From: an uncultured Porphyromonas sp.
Lineage (GTDB): Bacteria; Bacteroidota; Bacteroidia; Bacteroidales; Porphyromonadaceae
DNA length: 64,000 bases
NCBI GenBank assembly: GCA_905372565.1
Contig: CAJPPK010000002.1
Span: 83,676 to 147,675, forward strand
Direction: 5' to 3'
In this document: piece by piece, positions 33,450-42,073 of the stretch
How positions within the stretch are numbered: the stretch's first letter is position 1
How the letters are laid out: every line of letters starts with the position of its first letter
Translations under genes and position numbers: made by a program
The notes under the pieces: generated by a model
The model's database searches: none
Seen by the model: only the letters and a program-made list of their open reading frames with translations
What the model was told of the DNA's origin: nothing

Positions 33450-35538
33450 AGGACCTAGGAGGGATATTGATGGAGAAAGTACCTACGGGTAGCCCTGTAG
33501 CTCCCGTCAGATTGGCATCTGTATAAGGATGCCAAGCATAGCGAAGCTGATATAGCTCTTGACCTACTAGTGATGCAGGTAGACTAAGGAGGACATTCTT
33601 CCCCTTGATTTCGCCTGTAAGTGAATGAGACTTTCCGTCGAGAGTAACTACCTCAAACCCTCGAAGTGTATCCCCATTAGAGGTCTTAAGGAATGACGTC
33701 CCAGAGAACGATAGCAGAATAGATCTAGGATAGTATTTTAAATCTCTACACTCAGGACTACGAGCTTCTATGGATGTATAGCCATAAAGATTGCTAAGAG
33801 CCAAAAGAGCCAAGCGATGACCAATAGGATATTTGATTGTAGGATGAACATCATCTTTCAATCCATGATCTAAGGATACGACCATTTCAATGCCTTCTTT
33901 CGGTCTAGCTAAGCGTCGTTGACTATTTCGGAAGTGAGACCACGAAGGACGATTCATCGAAGAGAGCTGCACGTAGTAGAAAGGTAGGGGAGAGGCAAAC
34001 GTGGAGCGCCAACTCTCAATGAGGAGAGGGAAGAGTCTCTCGTGGGCTTCCATGTTATGAGCATTTGATTCTCCTTGGTACCAAAGAACTCCACGGATAG
34101 CTAGCCCCTCTAAAGGGCGAATACCTACATCGTAGAGATAGGTAGGGGCGTAGGGGTGGCGAGTCAGAGGTGTGTCTTGGCTCTGTACATTCTGAGCAGC
34201 ACGCTCTCTAACCCAGGGCATGATGAAGTCATTGCTCCTCCAGTGTCGAAGGATCGCAGGAAGCTTCGTCTCCAACGTGTTTCGGTCAATCCAAGCCTCA
34301 GTAGGAGAACCTCCAATGGCATTAATAATGATGCCGACAGGAATCTTAAGACTATCTCGTATCTCTCGCCCAAAGTGATAAGCTATAGCAGAGATATTAT
34401 ACTGCTGAGAAGTTACACCTTCCCAAGTGCTAGGACGGAAATATTGTAAGCGATTTAGTGAGTCAAGGAAACTGACGGGCCAGGCTGTTGCAGAGGTTTC
34501 GTGTGCAGGCTGCATATTGTAGATGCGCAGCTGTGAATCTTCTTGTATAGGTCGATGTTCCTTATCCGTACTTTGGTTGAGCGTGAATGCCATATTGGAC
34601 TGTCCTGAGCAAAGCCAAACTTCTCCGACATAAACGCTATCTAGCTTGATTTGCTTCTTGGAGCTACGTACTTCGAAGACATAAGGACCTCCAGCCGTCT
34701 GAGTCGGGAGGGTTAGTGACCAACGGCCTAAAGAGCTTGCCTTAGTCTTTCCTTTCCAGTCTCTGAAGCGTAGTGTGATTTCTTCACTTGCATTAGCTAT
34801 CCCTTCGACTACTAGTGGGCGACCACGTTGTAGGACCATACCTGAGGAATAAACTGAAGGTAATTGCAAACCTCCGAAATCTCCCGTGATAGCTTCATAG
34901 GTAGTTCTTGCTAGGATCTTGGCTCCTTCAGCGGTTGGGTGAATTGCATCTGGGAAGTAGTGAGGAAATGAGTAAAGTGGAGAATGAAAGTCTATCAGTT
35001 CCACATTAGCTCCCCGAGCCACCTGTTCAATAGCTTGCTGTATTTGCTTCTGCCAATCTCTCGTCCCTGATTCAAAGCGTGGATGCTCTACTCCTATGGG
35101 AGTCGTACGGGCAATGAGGATACGTACCTTAGGATTACGAGAGCGGAGCGTATCAATTAAATCACGGTAGTTAGGGACAAACTCATCTCGATAGTTAGGC
35201 CAGTTTCTAGGGTCTGTATCATTGACACCAAGGTGAATAACAGCAATGTCAGGCCTAAAATCTAGAGCCTGCTTGTATTCTTCTTGCTTGACATAAGGGC
35301 GGTGTCCATTAGTTAGTAGGGTAGCTCCAGATTTGCCAAAATTCTGGACATTGTACCTGTTGCCTAGTAATCTTTGTAATACGACAGGATAGGCTTCTCG
35401 GTCACGATCCTTTAGACCATAGCCATAGGTGATGCTATTCCCGATGCAGGCTACCCGTATGGGAGAGGTAATTCTTCCTGCTGCGAATGGACTTATAGCC
35501 AATGAGAGTAGAATACTTGCGTAGATCTGTTTCATCAA
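33436..35538 (-). CDS. Sialate O-acetylesterase with two SGNH domains (NanS-like)
   Basis: 700 residues with a signal peptide (first 21 residues). Domain one (about 27-215) is a GDSL/SGNH esterase: 'CIGNSITYG' with Ser35, 'LGVNDTDP' and 'DAIHPTAEG' with Asp197 and His200. Domain two (about 225-690) is the sialate-specific esterase fold: 'CSGQSNMAF' with Ser314, 'NAIGGSPTEAW', 'WYQGESNAH' and 'DDVHPT' with Asp562 and His565. Both triads look intact. This two-domain build matches what I know of NanS from Tannerella. It would remove O-acetyl groups from host sialic acids before sialidase action. No sialidase is in the window. Confidence 0.88.
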   Translation of the reverse strand: MMKQIYASILLSLAISPFAAGRITSPIRVACIGNSITYGYGLKDRDREAYPVVLQRLLGNRYNVQNFGKSGATLLTNGHRPYVKQEEYKQALDFRPDIAVIHLGVNDTDPRNWPNYRDEFVPNYRDLIDTLRSRNPKVRILIARTTPIGVEHPRFESGTRDWQKQIQQAIEQVARGANVELIDFHSPLYSFPHYFPDAIHPTAEGAKILARTTYEAITGDFGGLQLPSVYSSGMVLQRGRPLVVEGIANASEEITLRFRDWKGKTKASSLGRWSLTLPTQTAGGPYVFEVRSSKKQIKLDSVYVGEVWLCSGQSNMAFTLNQSTDKEHRPIQEDSQLRIYNMQPAHETSATAWPVSFLDSLNRLQYFRPSTWEGVTSQQYNISAIAYHFGREIRDSLKIPVGIIINAIGGSPTEAWIDRNTLETKLPAILRHWRSNDFIMPWVRERAAQNVQSQDTPLTRHPYAPTYLYDVGIRPLEGLAIRGVLWYQGESNAHNMEAHERLFPLLIESWRSTFASPLPFYYVQLSSMNRPSWSHFRNSQRRLARPKEGIEMVVSLDHGLKDDVHPTIKYPIGHRLALLALSNLYGYTSIEARSPECRDLKYYPRSILLSFSGTSFLKTSNGDTLRGFEVVTLDGKSHSLTGEIKGKNVLLSLPASLVGQELYQLRYAWHPYTDANLTGATGLPVGTFSINIPPRSYDSK

Positions 35539-35550
35539 TCTTTGCCTGGC

Positions 35551-36162
35551 TTAGAGGCGCTGTAGCTCATGAAGTCTAATGATTCGCTCAGTGAGAGCAT
35601 CGTCAGGATCCTCAAGAGGATTATATATTGACTTAAGATTAGCCCCCATAATACGAGCAAAAATCTGCCAAGTCCAAGCTCTGAAACCACCCAGGAAGGA
35701 CTGAATCAGTTGGTATCCCGTCATGCCACACTGCCGGTTTATCAACTTGATGAGCAAGCGTCCTTGATTGAGAGTAAGGTCGCGCATCTTGGGTTCCATC
35801 TCCTTCTTAAGCTCTTTCTCTACACGTTTGAGATGGGACTCCTGCTCCTTCTCTGGGAGTGTCTGCATATATTCATAGGTCTCAATGATAGTTGCAGCCA
35901 CGTATTTCGCATAGGGATATACCTTTTTGACATCACGAATGCGACGCCAGAGCTGTTTTCGCTCTTCAGGGGTTAATGGGCGAACCTTCTGATGATGCCT
36001 AGCGAAGACATAAATTTCCTCAATCTCCACCTCAACAAGCGTATCGATTATCGCTGGAGGTGGAGAGGTCGGATTCTGTGCCTCTAGACGGAAGAGGGTA
36101 GCGAACAGAACAATAATTAGACCCAAGCAGTATGACGTGTGGCAATGAGTCTTCATGTCCAT
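35551..36162 (-). CDS. DUF4294 domain-containing protein
   Basis: 203 residues with an N-terminal hydrophobic segment (about 11-29) that is probably a signal peptide ending near 'LEAQ'. The DUF4294 region reads 'LTPEERKQLWRRIRDVKKVYPYAKYVAATIIETYEYMQTLP', a charged stretch 'LKRVEKELKKEMEPKMRDLTLNQGRLLIKLINRQCGMTGYQLI', and 'FRAWTWQIFARIMGANLKSIYNP'. Function is unknown, and it is found widely in Bacteroidetes. It lies 12 bases from the esterase start, so the two may share a transcript. Confidence 0.82.
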   Translation of the reverse strand: MDMKTHCHTSYCLGLIIVLFATLFRLEAQNPTSPPPAIIDTLVEVEIEEIYVFARHHQKVRPLTPEERKQLWRRIRDVKKVYPYAKYVAATIIETYEYMQTLPEKEQESHLKRVEKELKKEMEPKMRDLTLNQGRLLIKLINRQCGMTGYQLIQSFLGGFRAWTWQIFARIMGANLKSIYNPLEDPDDALTERIIRLHELQRL

Positions 36163-36204
36163 AGAAATTGGGAAAGTGGGGTGTTACCTAAAGGTTTAGG
36201 TTAG

Positions 36205-37434
36205 CTACCACGGACGTGGAGGTTTACGCGGAGAAGCGTATGCCGTTGCCAGACCGCCCGTAGAGGTTTCTCTATATAGGCTAGGAAGGTCGTGCCCAGT
36301 CTTGCGCATGACTTCAACTACTTGATCAAAGCTGACACGATGTCGTCCATCGCTGAAGGTGCCATATGTATTGGCATCTAGTGCACGAGCAGCAGCGAAA
36401 GCATTACGCTCGATACAGGGGATCTGAACGAGTCCACAGACGGGATCGCAAGTCAGACCAAGGTGATGCTCAAGTGCCATCTCTGCAGAGTACTCAATCT
36501 GAAGATTAGATCCGCCAAAGAGCTGGCTTGCGGCTGCAGCCCCCATGGCGCAAGCAACACCAACCTCACCCTGACAGCCAACTTCCGCCCCCGAGATAGA
36601 AGCATTCGTACGAACTACATTTGCAAAAAGTCCAGCCGTAGCTAGAGCACGGAGAATGCTTTTTTCAGGAAAGTCTCGGCTGGTCTTGAGGTGGTAGAGT
36701 ACAGCTGGTACGATACCACAACTTCCACAAGTAGGAGCGGTGACAACACGCCCGCCAGAGGCATTGTGCTCACTAACGGCTAAGGCATAAGCATAGACGA
36801 GCCCTCGGTTCTTGATACTAGCAGAGCCATATCCTTCTGCCTTGATCTTATATAATGAAGCCTTTCGTCGCAATCCGAGACCACCAGGGAGAACACCTTC
36901 GGCCTGAAGCCCTGCATGAATAGCTTCTTGCATTACCTGCCAGATCTCAGCCAAGTAGTCCCATATCTCTACGCCCTCATAGTGCTCCACGTATTCCCAG
37001 TAAGTCGCATCTTCTTCGTGTAGACGATGCATGATGTCAATGATATGACGCTCAGGATAGATCGAAACGGACTTTTGTTCATTGAACTCTTCATTGGCAA
37101 GCGTCCCTCCACCAATGCTGAATACCGTGTAGGAATCCAAGAGCTTTCCATCCTTGTCATATCCTTCGAACTTCATTCCGTTAGGGTGGAAAGGAAGTAC
37201 AATATCTGGTTTCCAAATGATCTCTGTCGGAGCTACCGGTGTTAGGGTCTCTAGGATGGCCACATCTGTCATGTGTCCTTTCCCTGTTGCAGCTAGGCTT
37301 CCATATAGGGTGACGTCGTAGCGTGCTGCCTGAGGGCAACGATTAAGAAACTGTTCTGCCGCTCGGCGAGGACCCATCGTATGACTACTGCTAGGACCAT
37401 GACCTATGCGAAATATCTGTTTGATTGTTTCCAT
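36205..37434 (-). CDS. sdaA: L-serine ammonia-lyase (single-chain, iron-sulfur)
   Basis: 409 residues. It deaminates serine to pyruvate and ammonia. The N terminus 'FRIGHGPSSSHTMGPRRAAEQFLNR' is the family hallmark. Cysteines for the catalytic 4Fe-4S cluster are seen in 'APTCGSCGIVPAVLYHL' and 'LTCDPVCGLVQIPCIERNAFAA'. The alpha and beta domains are fused, as in most single-chain enzymes. It fits an amino-acid-fermenting lifestyle. The neighbour upstream is pyrD, with 56 bases between, so it may have its own promoter. Confidence 0.94.
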   Translation of the reverse strand: METIKQIFRIGHGPSSSHTMGPRRAAEQFLNRCPQAARYDVTLYGSLAATGKGHMTDVAILETLTPVAPTEIIWKPDIVLPFHPNGMKFEGYDKDGKLLDSYTVFSIGGGTLANEEFNEQKSVSIYPERHIIDIMHRLHEEDATYWEYVEHYEGVEIWDYLAEIWQVMQEAIHAGLQAEGVLPGGLGLRRKASLYKIKAEGYGSASIKNRGLVYAYALAVSEHNASGGRVVTAPTCGSCGIVPAVLYHLKTSRDFPEKSILRALATAGLFANVVRTNASISGAEVGCQGEVGVACAMGAAAASQLFGGSNLQIEYSAEMALEHHLGLTCDPVCGLVQIPCIERNAFAAARALDANTYGTFSDGRHRVSFDQVVEVMRKTGHDLPSLYRETSTGGLATAYASPRKPPRPW

Positions 37435-37490
37435 TCTTACTTAAGTATAAACCTTGCGTTTATAAACATAACCCTTGTAACCTCGGACGG

Positions 37491-38405
37491 CTAGTGATTC
37501 AAAGCGCCAATGACCTGATGGATGTCTGAGAAGCCATGCTGCCGCATATAATCTTCGATTCCTTCTATGATCTTAATTGTAGCTGTAGGGTCTACAAAGT
37601 TGTAGGTTCCGACTTCAACTGCTGTAGCACCTGCTAAGAGAAACTCTATGGCATCGGTAGCTGATGCAATTCCTCCCATTCCAATGATGGGAATCTTAAC
37701 CACTTGTGCTGTCTGCCATACCATTCGAAGAGCTATTGGTTTGACAGCGGGACCAGATAGCCCTCCTGTAATGGTTGAAAGGACGGGGCGACGGCGTTCG
37801 GCGTCAATAGCCATTCCAAGCAAGGTGTTGATCATCGAAATGCTATCAGCACCTTCGGCTTCTACAGCACGAGCGATCTCCGTAATATCTGTGACATTGG
37901 GAGAAAGCTTAACAATAAGGGTCTTGTTATAGACCTGACGTACTGCACGCACTACGGACGCTGCCCCAGCGCATGTAACACCAAAAGCCATTCCTCCCTC
38001 CTTTACATTAGGACAAGAGATATTCAGCTCAATGGCGGGTATATCATCTAGAGCATTGATCTTCTCCGCGGTCTCGATGTAGTCCTCCAGCTGCGATCCA
38101 CTCACATTGACGATCATCGCAGTGTCGTAGCCTCGTATAGTCGGATAGATATGATCACAGAAGTAGTCGACACCTTTATTCTGTAGCCCTACGGCATTCA
38201 ACATGCCCGAGGGAGTCTCTGCCATGCGGGGATATGGGTTACCTTCTCGCGGATGCAATGTAGTTCCCTTTACGAGGATTCCACCAAGACGATTCAGGTC
38301 AATAAAATCAGCATACTCCGTACCATATCCAAAGGTCCCTGAAGCAGTCATCACGGGGTTCTTGATGACGAGGTCTCGACCAATATTTACTTGAGTCTGT
38401 AGCAT
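37491..38405 (-). CDS. pyrD: Dihydroorotate dehydrogenase B, catalytic subunit
   Basis: 304 residues, class 1B size. It oxidises dihydroorotate to orotate in pyrimidine synthesis. FMN-binding and active-site segments are present: '[16 protein letters not shown]', '[12 protein letters not shown]', '[14 protein letters not shown]' (catalytic Cys in the ISCPN context), '[10 protein letters not shown]' and '[29 protein letters not shown]'. Class 1B enzymes need the PyrK electron-transfer partner, which is encoded six bases upstream in the same direction. carB of the same pathway is at the left edge of the window. Confidence 0.95.
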   Translation of the reverse strand: MLQTQVNIGRDLVIKNPVMTASGTFGYGTEYADFIDLNRLGGILVKGTTLHPREGNPYPRMAETPSGMLNAVGLQNKGVDYFCDHIYPTIRGYDTAMIVNVSGSQLEDYIETAEKINALDDIPAIELNISCPNVKEGGMAFGVTCAGAASVVRAVRQVYNKTLIVKLSPNVTDITEIARAVEAEGADSISMINTLLGMAIDAERRRPVLSTITGGLSGPAVKPIALRMVWQTAQVVKIPIIGMGGIASATDAIEFLLAGATAVEVGTYNFVDPTATIKIIEGIEDYMRQHGFSDIHQVIGALNH

Positions 38406-38411
38406 AAGGCA

Positions 38412-39203
38412 CTATCCTTTCTTGATGAGTTTGGAGTTGAATACTGGTCCTTCTGTGCAAACGCAGGTATTTCCCTTGTCGATGAGATCTTCGACACAGC
38501 ATAGACACGCTCCTATCCCGCAAGCCATCATATTCTCTAATGAGACTTCGCAGTCGATCCCTCGCTCCTCGGCAATCTTCGCAACAGCTAGCATCATTAC
38601 CTTGGGACCGCAGGTATAGATTCGATCAAAGCCCCCCTCCCGGAGTATCGGATGGTCTGTTACTCGCCCCTGCAGTCCAGCCTCTCCATTATCCGTCGTT
38701 ACGTAGACTTCTCCCAGAGCTTCTAAGGCGTGGCGCAGGACTAAGTGCTGGGCTGTCCGACCTCCTATCAGTATGGTTGGTCGAATTCCCTGCTTAACGA
38801 AGGCACTAGCGAGGTAGTACATAGGAGCAATACCAACACCTCCTCCCACGAGTAAAGGATGCGTTGTACTTGCGCAAGTAAAGGTATTCCCTAGCGGAAG
38901 GAGGAGATCTAACTCTATACCATCAGGCAAAGTCGTGAGAATGCTCGTCCCTTTTCCGACTCGACCTATCAAAAGCCAGAGTTCTCTGTCTGCTGGTATC
39001 GCATTACAGATGGAGATGGGGCGACGTAGCAGAACCATCCCTCCTGGGACAGCCACTTGGACAAACTGCCCAGGATACATCTCAGGGAAGAGGCCAGCCT
39101 CTTCAGGTAGTCGTAGACGAAGAAGATAATTCCCTGCTCCTAAGTCCTCTGTCGACAGGAGCAAGAAACGTAGGGCGTACTTACTCATTTGTTGTGATTG
39201 CAT
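38412..39203 (-). CDS. pyrK: Dihydroorotate dehydrogenase B, electron-transfer subunit
   Basis: 263 residues, normal for PyrK, which passes electrons from PyrD to NAD through FAD and a 2Fe-2S centre. The FAD site 'LLRRPISICNA' and the NAD-binding 'LLVGGGVGIAPMYYLA' are in place. The cysteine-rich C terminus 'MACGIGACLCCVEDL...CVCTEGPVF' supplies the cluster ligands. A -7 box (39214-39221, minus) sits about ten bases before the ATG, so the leader may be very short. Confidence 0.94.
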   Translation of the reverse strand: MQSQQMSKYALRFLLLSTEDLGAGNYLLRLRLPEEAGLFPEMYPGQFVQVAVPGGMVLLRRPISICNAIPADRELWLLIGRVGKGTSILTTLPDGIELDLLLPLGNTFTCASTTHPLLVGGGVGIAPMYYLASAFVKQGIRPTILIGGRTAQHLVLRHALEALGEVYVTTDNGEAGLQGRVTDHPILREGGFDRIYTCGPKVMMLAVAKIAEERGIDCEVSLENMMACGIGACLCCVEDLIDKGNTCVCTEGPVFNSKLIKKG

Positions 39204-39213
39204 AACATCACTA

Positions 39214-39221
39214 CAAAGATA
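39214..39221 (-). promoter_or_regulatory. Putative -7 element immediately before pyrK-pyrD
   Basis: TATCTTTG on the minus strand lies ten bases ahead of the pyrK start codon. No -33 TTG at the right distance was found. Confidence 0.45.
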
Positions 39222-39260
39222 AGGATAGATCTATCATTCCGGTGATAAACCTATACCCTA

Positions 39261-39689
39261 CTACTTTTTTTCGTCGAACGTCGAGAAGCTATTGTCTGTG
39301 TAGAAGACCGTGATGTGTGCAATTTCCTTCTTGCGCTGCTGCTCTAGCTCTGCTTTAAGTTGGGAGATTTCTTCTACTTGTTTACGTAAGATCGTCTGGA
39401 GCGCATCTGCATTATTAGACAGCTGTGGGGAGGTTTCTATGCCCGAGAAAGAGGTCTCTTTGCCCGATTCGCCAAATACAAACCAATAGGGATCAACCAG
39501 CTCTGGAAATGTCGCTAGGATCTTATTAATGGATGCTACGTTGATGGGCGATCGTTCATTGATGTTTTGCGAAAGCGTCGCTGGTGCAATGTCCGTGCGC
39601 TCAGCAAACTCTTTCGAACTTAATCCACTTCGTTCGACAACCTCCTTTAGGCGTCTGGTGATGGCTGGGAGGTCTATAAAATCAGTCAT
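39261..39689 (-). CDS. XRE-family helix-turn-helix regulator
   Basis: 142 residues. The HTH covers about 5-60: 'LKEVVERSGLSSKEFAERTDIAPATLSQNINERSPINVASINKIL'. A linker follows, then a predicted coiled coil ('LQTILRKQVEEISQLKAELEQQRKKE', about 100-125) that probably makes dimers, and a short tail. Members bind DNA and act as repressors or activators of nearby genes. The AT-rich gap upstream holds several TTTGA half sites and one perfect 22-bp palindrome (40154-40175) that could be its operators. A -7-like TATATTTG is at 39753-39760 on the minus strand. Confidence 0.8.
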   Translation of the reverse strand: MTDFIDLPAITRRLKEVVERSGLSSKEFAERTDIAPATLSQNINERSPINVASINKILATFPELVDPYWFVFGESGKETSFSGIETSPQLSNNADALQTILRKQVEEISQLKAELEQQRKKEIAHITVFYTDNSFSTFDEKK

Positions 39690-40280
39690 AGGTCATCATT
39701 TTAGGAGCTTGTATTGGGTGTCTAGATTTTTGAATCCTCAAATTTTATATCACAAATATATAGATTTGAAATTTGATATTCTAATCTTCTTGGGATAAAT
39801 GTTCACCGTGGGATTAGCGTTCTATGGGCTAATCCCAGACTGAACTACTACTTTATGTTTCGATTGTATCTATCTGAAATACTTCGCGTAAATACCATCA
39901 TATATACACTTATGCAGGGAAGTATAGCTGGATATAGATGTATTCTCTCAATTAACACTTACGGATTAACAGTGTAATATATTGGTTTCTAGTTGTTTAT
40001 AATTATCATAGGAGAGATTGGCTAGTGAGTTTATTGGAATTCATCAATCTGATTCACCAGGGCGAAGCATGGGTGTCAATCAGTCCAGGTATTCGGATTT
40101 TGAATTTAAAATAGTTAACAATTTGAAATTAGCAATGCTTTTCCAACACCAAATTTGAGTATTCGAATACTCAAAGACTTCTCTTAGTATCAGCATAGAT
40201 GAGGCTACGGAAAGGAACAACGGGGAGATCGACCTCCTGATACCATTAGTTTCACTTAGGCATTATGCATGCTCCCTCCA
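39690..40280. other. AT-rich intergenic region with palindromes
   Basis: No gene is supported. The stretch is more AT-rich than the rest of the window. It holds a 10-bp perfect inverted repeat TGGGATTAGC/GCTAATCCCA at 39809-39818 and 39828-39837. Several TTTGA/TCAAA half sites occur at 39730-39780 and 40095-40175. A perfect 22-bp palindrome lies at 40154-40175, its left half being TTTGAGTATTC. I see no intact mobile element. Confidence 0.6.
40154..40175. promoter_or_regulatory. Perfect 22-bp palindrome, candidate operator
   Basis: TTTGAGTATTC is followed directly by its exact reverse complement. It shares TTTGA/TCAAA ends with imperfect dyads near the XRE gene's own start (TTTGA-ATCC-TCAAA near 39730-39742). 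Confidence 0.5.
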
Positions 40281-40364
40281 GCATAGATATACCTCTATTG
40301 GAGCAAAGGTTAAGCTTTCTAAAAGCATAGGTACACCTTCTCTCTTGAGAAGACTATGCTTCAA
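40281..40364. repeat. 22-bp tandem array (AG-GTATAC-CT type)
   Basis: Units start at 40281, 40303, 40325 and 40347 (exact 22-bp steps): GCATAG-ATATAC-CTCTAT, GCAAAG-GTTAAG-CTTTCT, GCATAG-GTACAC-CTTCTC and GAGAAG-ACTATG-CTTCAA. A possible fifth precedes at 40259. An AAGCATAG/CTATGCTT pair (40323-40330 and 40354-40361) could also fold over the last two units. It lies between the XRE and CoA-transferase genes. Confidence 0.75.
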
Positions 40365-40456
40365 GGCGAGTATCATTTGCCTGGATTCAATTGAGAGATC
40401 AATCTGACCGCCATGGAGCACAAGGAAACTGATACGCATGGATAATCTCGAATGAA

Positions 40457-40497
40457 ATAGCCCGAAGCCTCTTGCTGGGCAAGAGACTTCGGGCTAT
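40457..40497 (-). terminator. Hairpin downstream of the CoA-transferase gene
   Basis: 19-bp arms with one mismatch (ATAGCCCGAAGCCTCTTGC with GCAAGAGACTTCGGGCTAT) enclose a 3-base loop. On the minus strand they are followed by TTTCATT. Confidence 0.85.
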
Positions 40498-40557
40498 CAG
40501 GAAAAGAATAGGTTTCTGCTACTCTACTTACCTTATATAAAGGATGTAGCGATAGGA

Positions 40558-41868
40558 TTAAGCTAAGTCGGGAAAGCGTTCATGGACGGCTTGCAGTAAC
40601 TGAGGGCGAAAATCGGGATGGGCGATACTCACGAGAGCTAGAGCTCGCTCTCGTATCGGGAGCCCCTTAAGGCGAACTACCCCATATTCTGTGGCGATGT
40701 AATCTACTTCGTTACGACTAGATGTCACGGTAGCTCCAGGCTCCAAGATGGGAACAATTCGTGAGCGTGTCCCTTGTTTAGCGGTGGAAGAGAATGCAAG
40801 GATCGAGCGTCCGTTCTTGCATCGACGCACACCACGTAGGTAATCAACTTGCCCACCCGTACCACTAAACTGCTCAAGCCCGATAGATTCGGATGCTACT
40901 TGTCCGTAGAGATCGATCTCTAGGCAAGAGTTAATCGAAACAAAGTTCTCATTTAGGCCGATCACATAAGGGTCATTCATATGATCCACGGGATACATCT
41001 CGATAAGATCATTCTGATGAACGAAGTCGTAGAGCTCTTTGGAGCCCATGATAATCGAACTTGCGACCTTCCCCAAGTGAAGCGTTTTCTTCTTGCCAGT
41101 TATGTTCCCAGACTTGATCATGTGCATGACTCCATCGGTAAACATCTCGGTATGCAGTCCTAAATCTTTTCTTTCATGGAGACACTGTAGGACGGCATCA
41201 GGGATTGCTCCTATACCAATCTGAAGAGTATCCCCATCTTGGATAAGCTGAGCACAGAGTTCGCCGATACGACGTTCAACATCTCCGATCGGAGGCAATG
41301 GTATCTCGACAAGGGGACGATCAACTAGGATGATATGATCGAGTTGGCTAACGTGTATTAGATTATCACCTCCGATGAATGGCATCCGCTTATTGACCTC
41401 AGCTACTACTATGTGCGCAGACTCTGCAGCGACCTTAGTGTAGTCGCAAGACACCCCAAAGGAGCAATATCCCTCTTCATTGGGCTTGCTGACAGAGATG
41501 AATGCGACATCTACGGGATAAAGACCTGAGCGAAAAAGCTCGGGTACCTCATGAAAGTGACAAGGTAGGAAATCAATAGGCAAGTACTTAGCCGCCGCAC
41601 GGCTATTCTTGTCCATGAAATTAAGATGAAACCTTGCGTGTTTTGCCATCTCAGGACGAAGGTGCCACGGCTCACCAAAGTAGAGCATGTGGAAGATCTT
41701 CAGGTCAACGAAGTGCTCTCGCTCCTCATAGAGAGCCTGAGAGAGCGCCTGAGGGGCTGCTACGGCATGTCCAAAAACGAGGTGGTCGCCCGACTTTACA
41801 GCTGAACGGATAGCCTCATTGGCCGTCGTCGTATGCAACTGAAAATGCTCTTGCCAAGTCGATGTCAT
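40558..41868 (-). CDS. Acetyl-CoA hydrolase/transferase family CoA-transferase (4-hydroxybutyrate or butyryl-CoA:acetate type)
   Basis: 436 residues. It resembles AbfT/butyryl-CoA:acetate CoA-transferases. The N-terminal 'SGDHLVFGHAVAAPQALSQAL' and 'HMLYFGEPWHL' segments are seen. 'LQIGIGAIPDAVLQCL' is followed by 'LGLHTEMFTDGVMHM', which supplies the glutamate that carries the CoA thioester. Then come 'FSGTGGQVDYLRGVRRCKNGRSI' and 'VDYIATEYGVVRLKG'. In Porphyromonas such enzymes serve butyrate formation from amino acids, but the exact acid pair cannot be read here. A -7 box (41986-41993, minus) and a leader hairpin (41919-41954) lie upstream. Confidence 0.85.
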   Translation of the reverse strand: MTSTWQEHFQLHTTTANEAIRSAVKSGDHLVFGHAVAAPQALSQALYEEREHFVDLKIFHMLYFGEPWHLRPEMAKHARFHLNFMDKNSRAAAKYLPIDFLPCHFHEVPELFRSGLYPVDVAFISVSKPNEEGYCSFGVSCDYTKVAAESAHIVVAEVNKRMPFIGGDNLIHVSQLDHIILVDRPLVEIPLPPIGDVERRIGELCAQLIQDGDTLQIGIGAIPDAVLQCLHERKDLGLHTEMFTDGVMHMIKSGNITGKKKTLHLGKVASSIIMGSKELYDFVHQNDLIEMYPVDHMNDPYVIGLNENFVSINSCLEIDLYGQVASESIGLEQFSGTGGQVDYLRGVRRCKNGRSILAFSSTAKQGTRSRIVPILEPGATVTSSRNEVDYIATEYGVVRLKGLPIRERALALVSIAHPDFRPQLLQAVHERFPDLA

Positions 41869-41918
41869 AGTCTATGTGTATGTATGCTGAGTCATACCGA
41901 GCTTCGCCCGAAAGCTGA

Positions 41919-41954
41919 AGAGTCGGATAGACTAGTGATGCTAGTCTAGACTCT
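41919..41954 (-). promoter_or_regulatory. Leader hairpin of the CoA-transferase gene
   Basis: AGACTAG/CTAGTCT pairs around a 5-base loop, and an outer AGAGTC/GACTCT stem continues across a GGAT/A internal loop. It would be within the roughly 110-base 5' leader if transcription starts near 41980. There is no T-run, so it is not a standard terminator. Confidence 0.5.
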
Positions 41955-41985
41955 GGTATTAAGGCTAGCTGGTGCTTGAACGTTC

Positions 41986-41993
41986 CAAAGGTA
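41986..41993 (-). promoter_or_regulatory. Putative -7 element for the CoA-transferase gene
   Basis: TACCTTTG on the minus strand. A -33 TTG is not obvious. It is back to back with the ddl promoter. Confidence 0.45.
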
Positions 41994-42000
41994 CACTTTC

Positions 42001-42032
42001 TTTGTCATTTCTCTGGTTACGGCGTATCTTTG
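42001..42032 (+). promoter_or_regulatory. Bacteroidetes promoter for ddl
   Basis: TTTG (42001-42004) and TATCTTTG (42025-42032) are separated by 20 bp, an exact -33/-7 match. Transcription should start near 42039, about 35 bases before the ddl ATG. Confidence 0.8.
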
Positions 42033-42073
42033 TTCAGACAGAAAACTACCGATAAGTAATAAATAACATACAT

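Noticed and set aside
39690..40280. Remnant of a mobile element
   Set aside because: The region is AT-rich with palindromes, but I found no transposase fragment, target duplication or matching terminal repeats.
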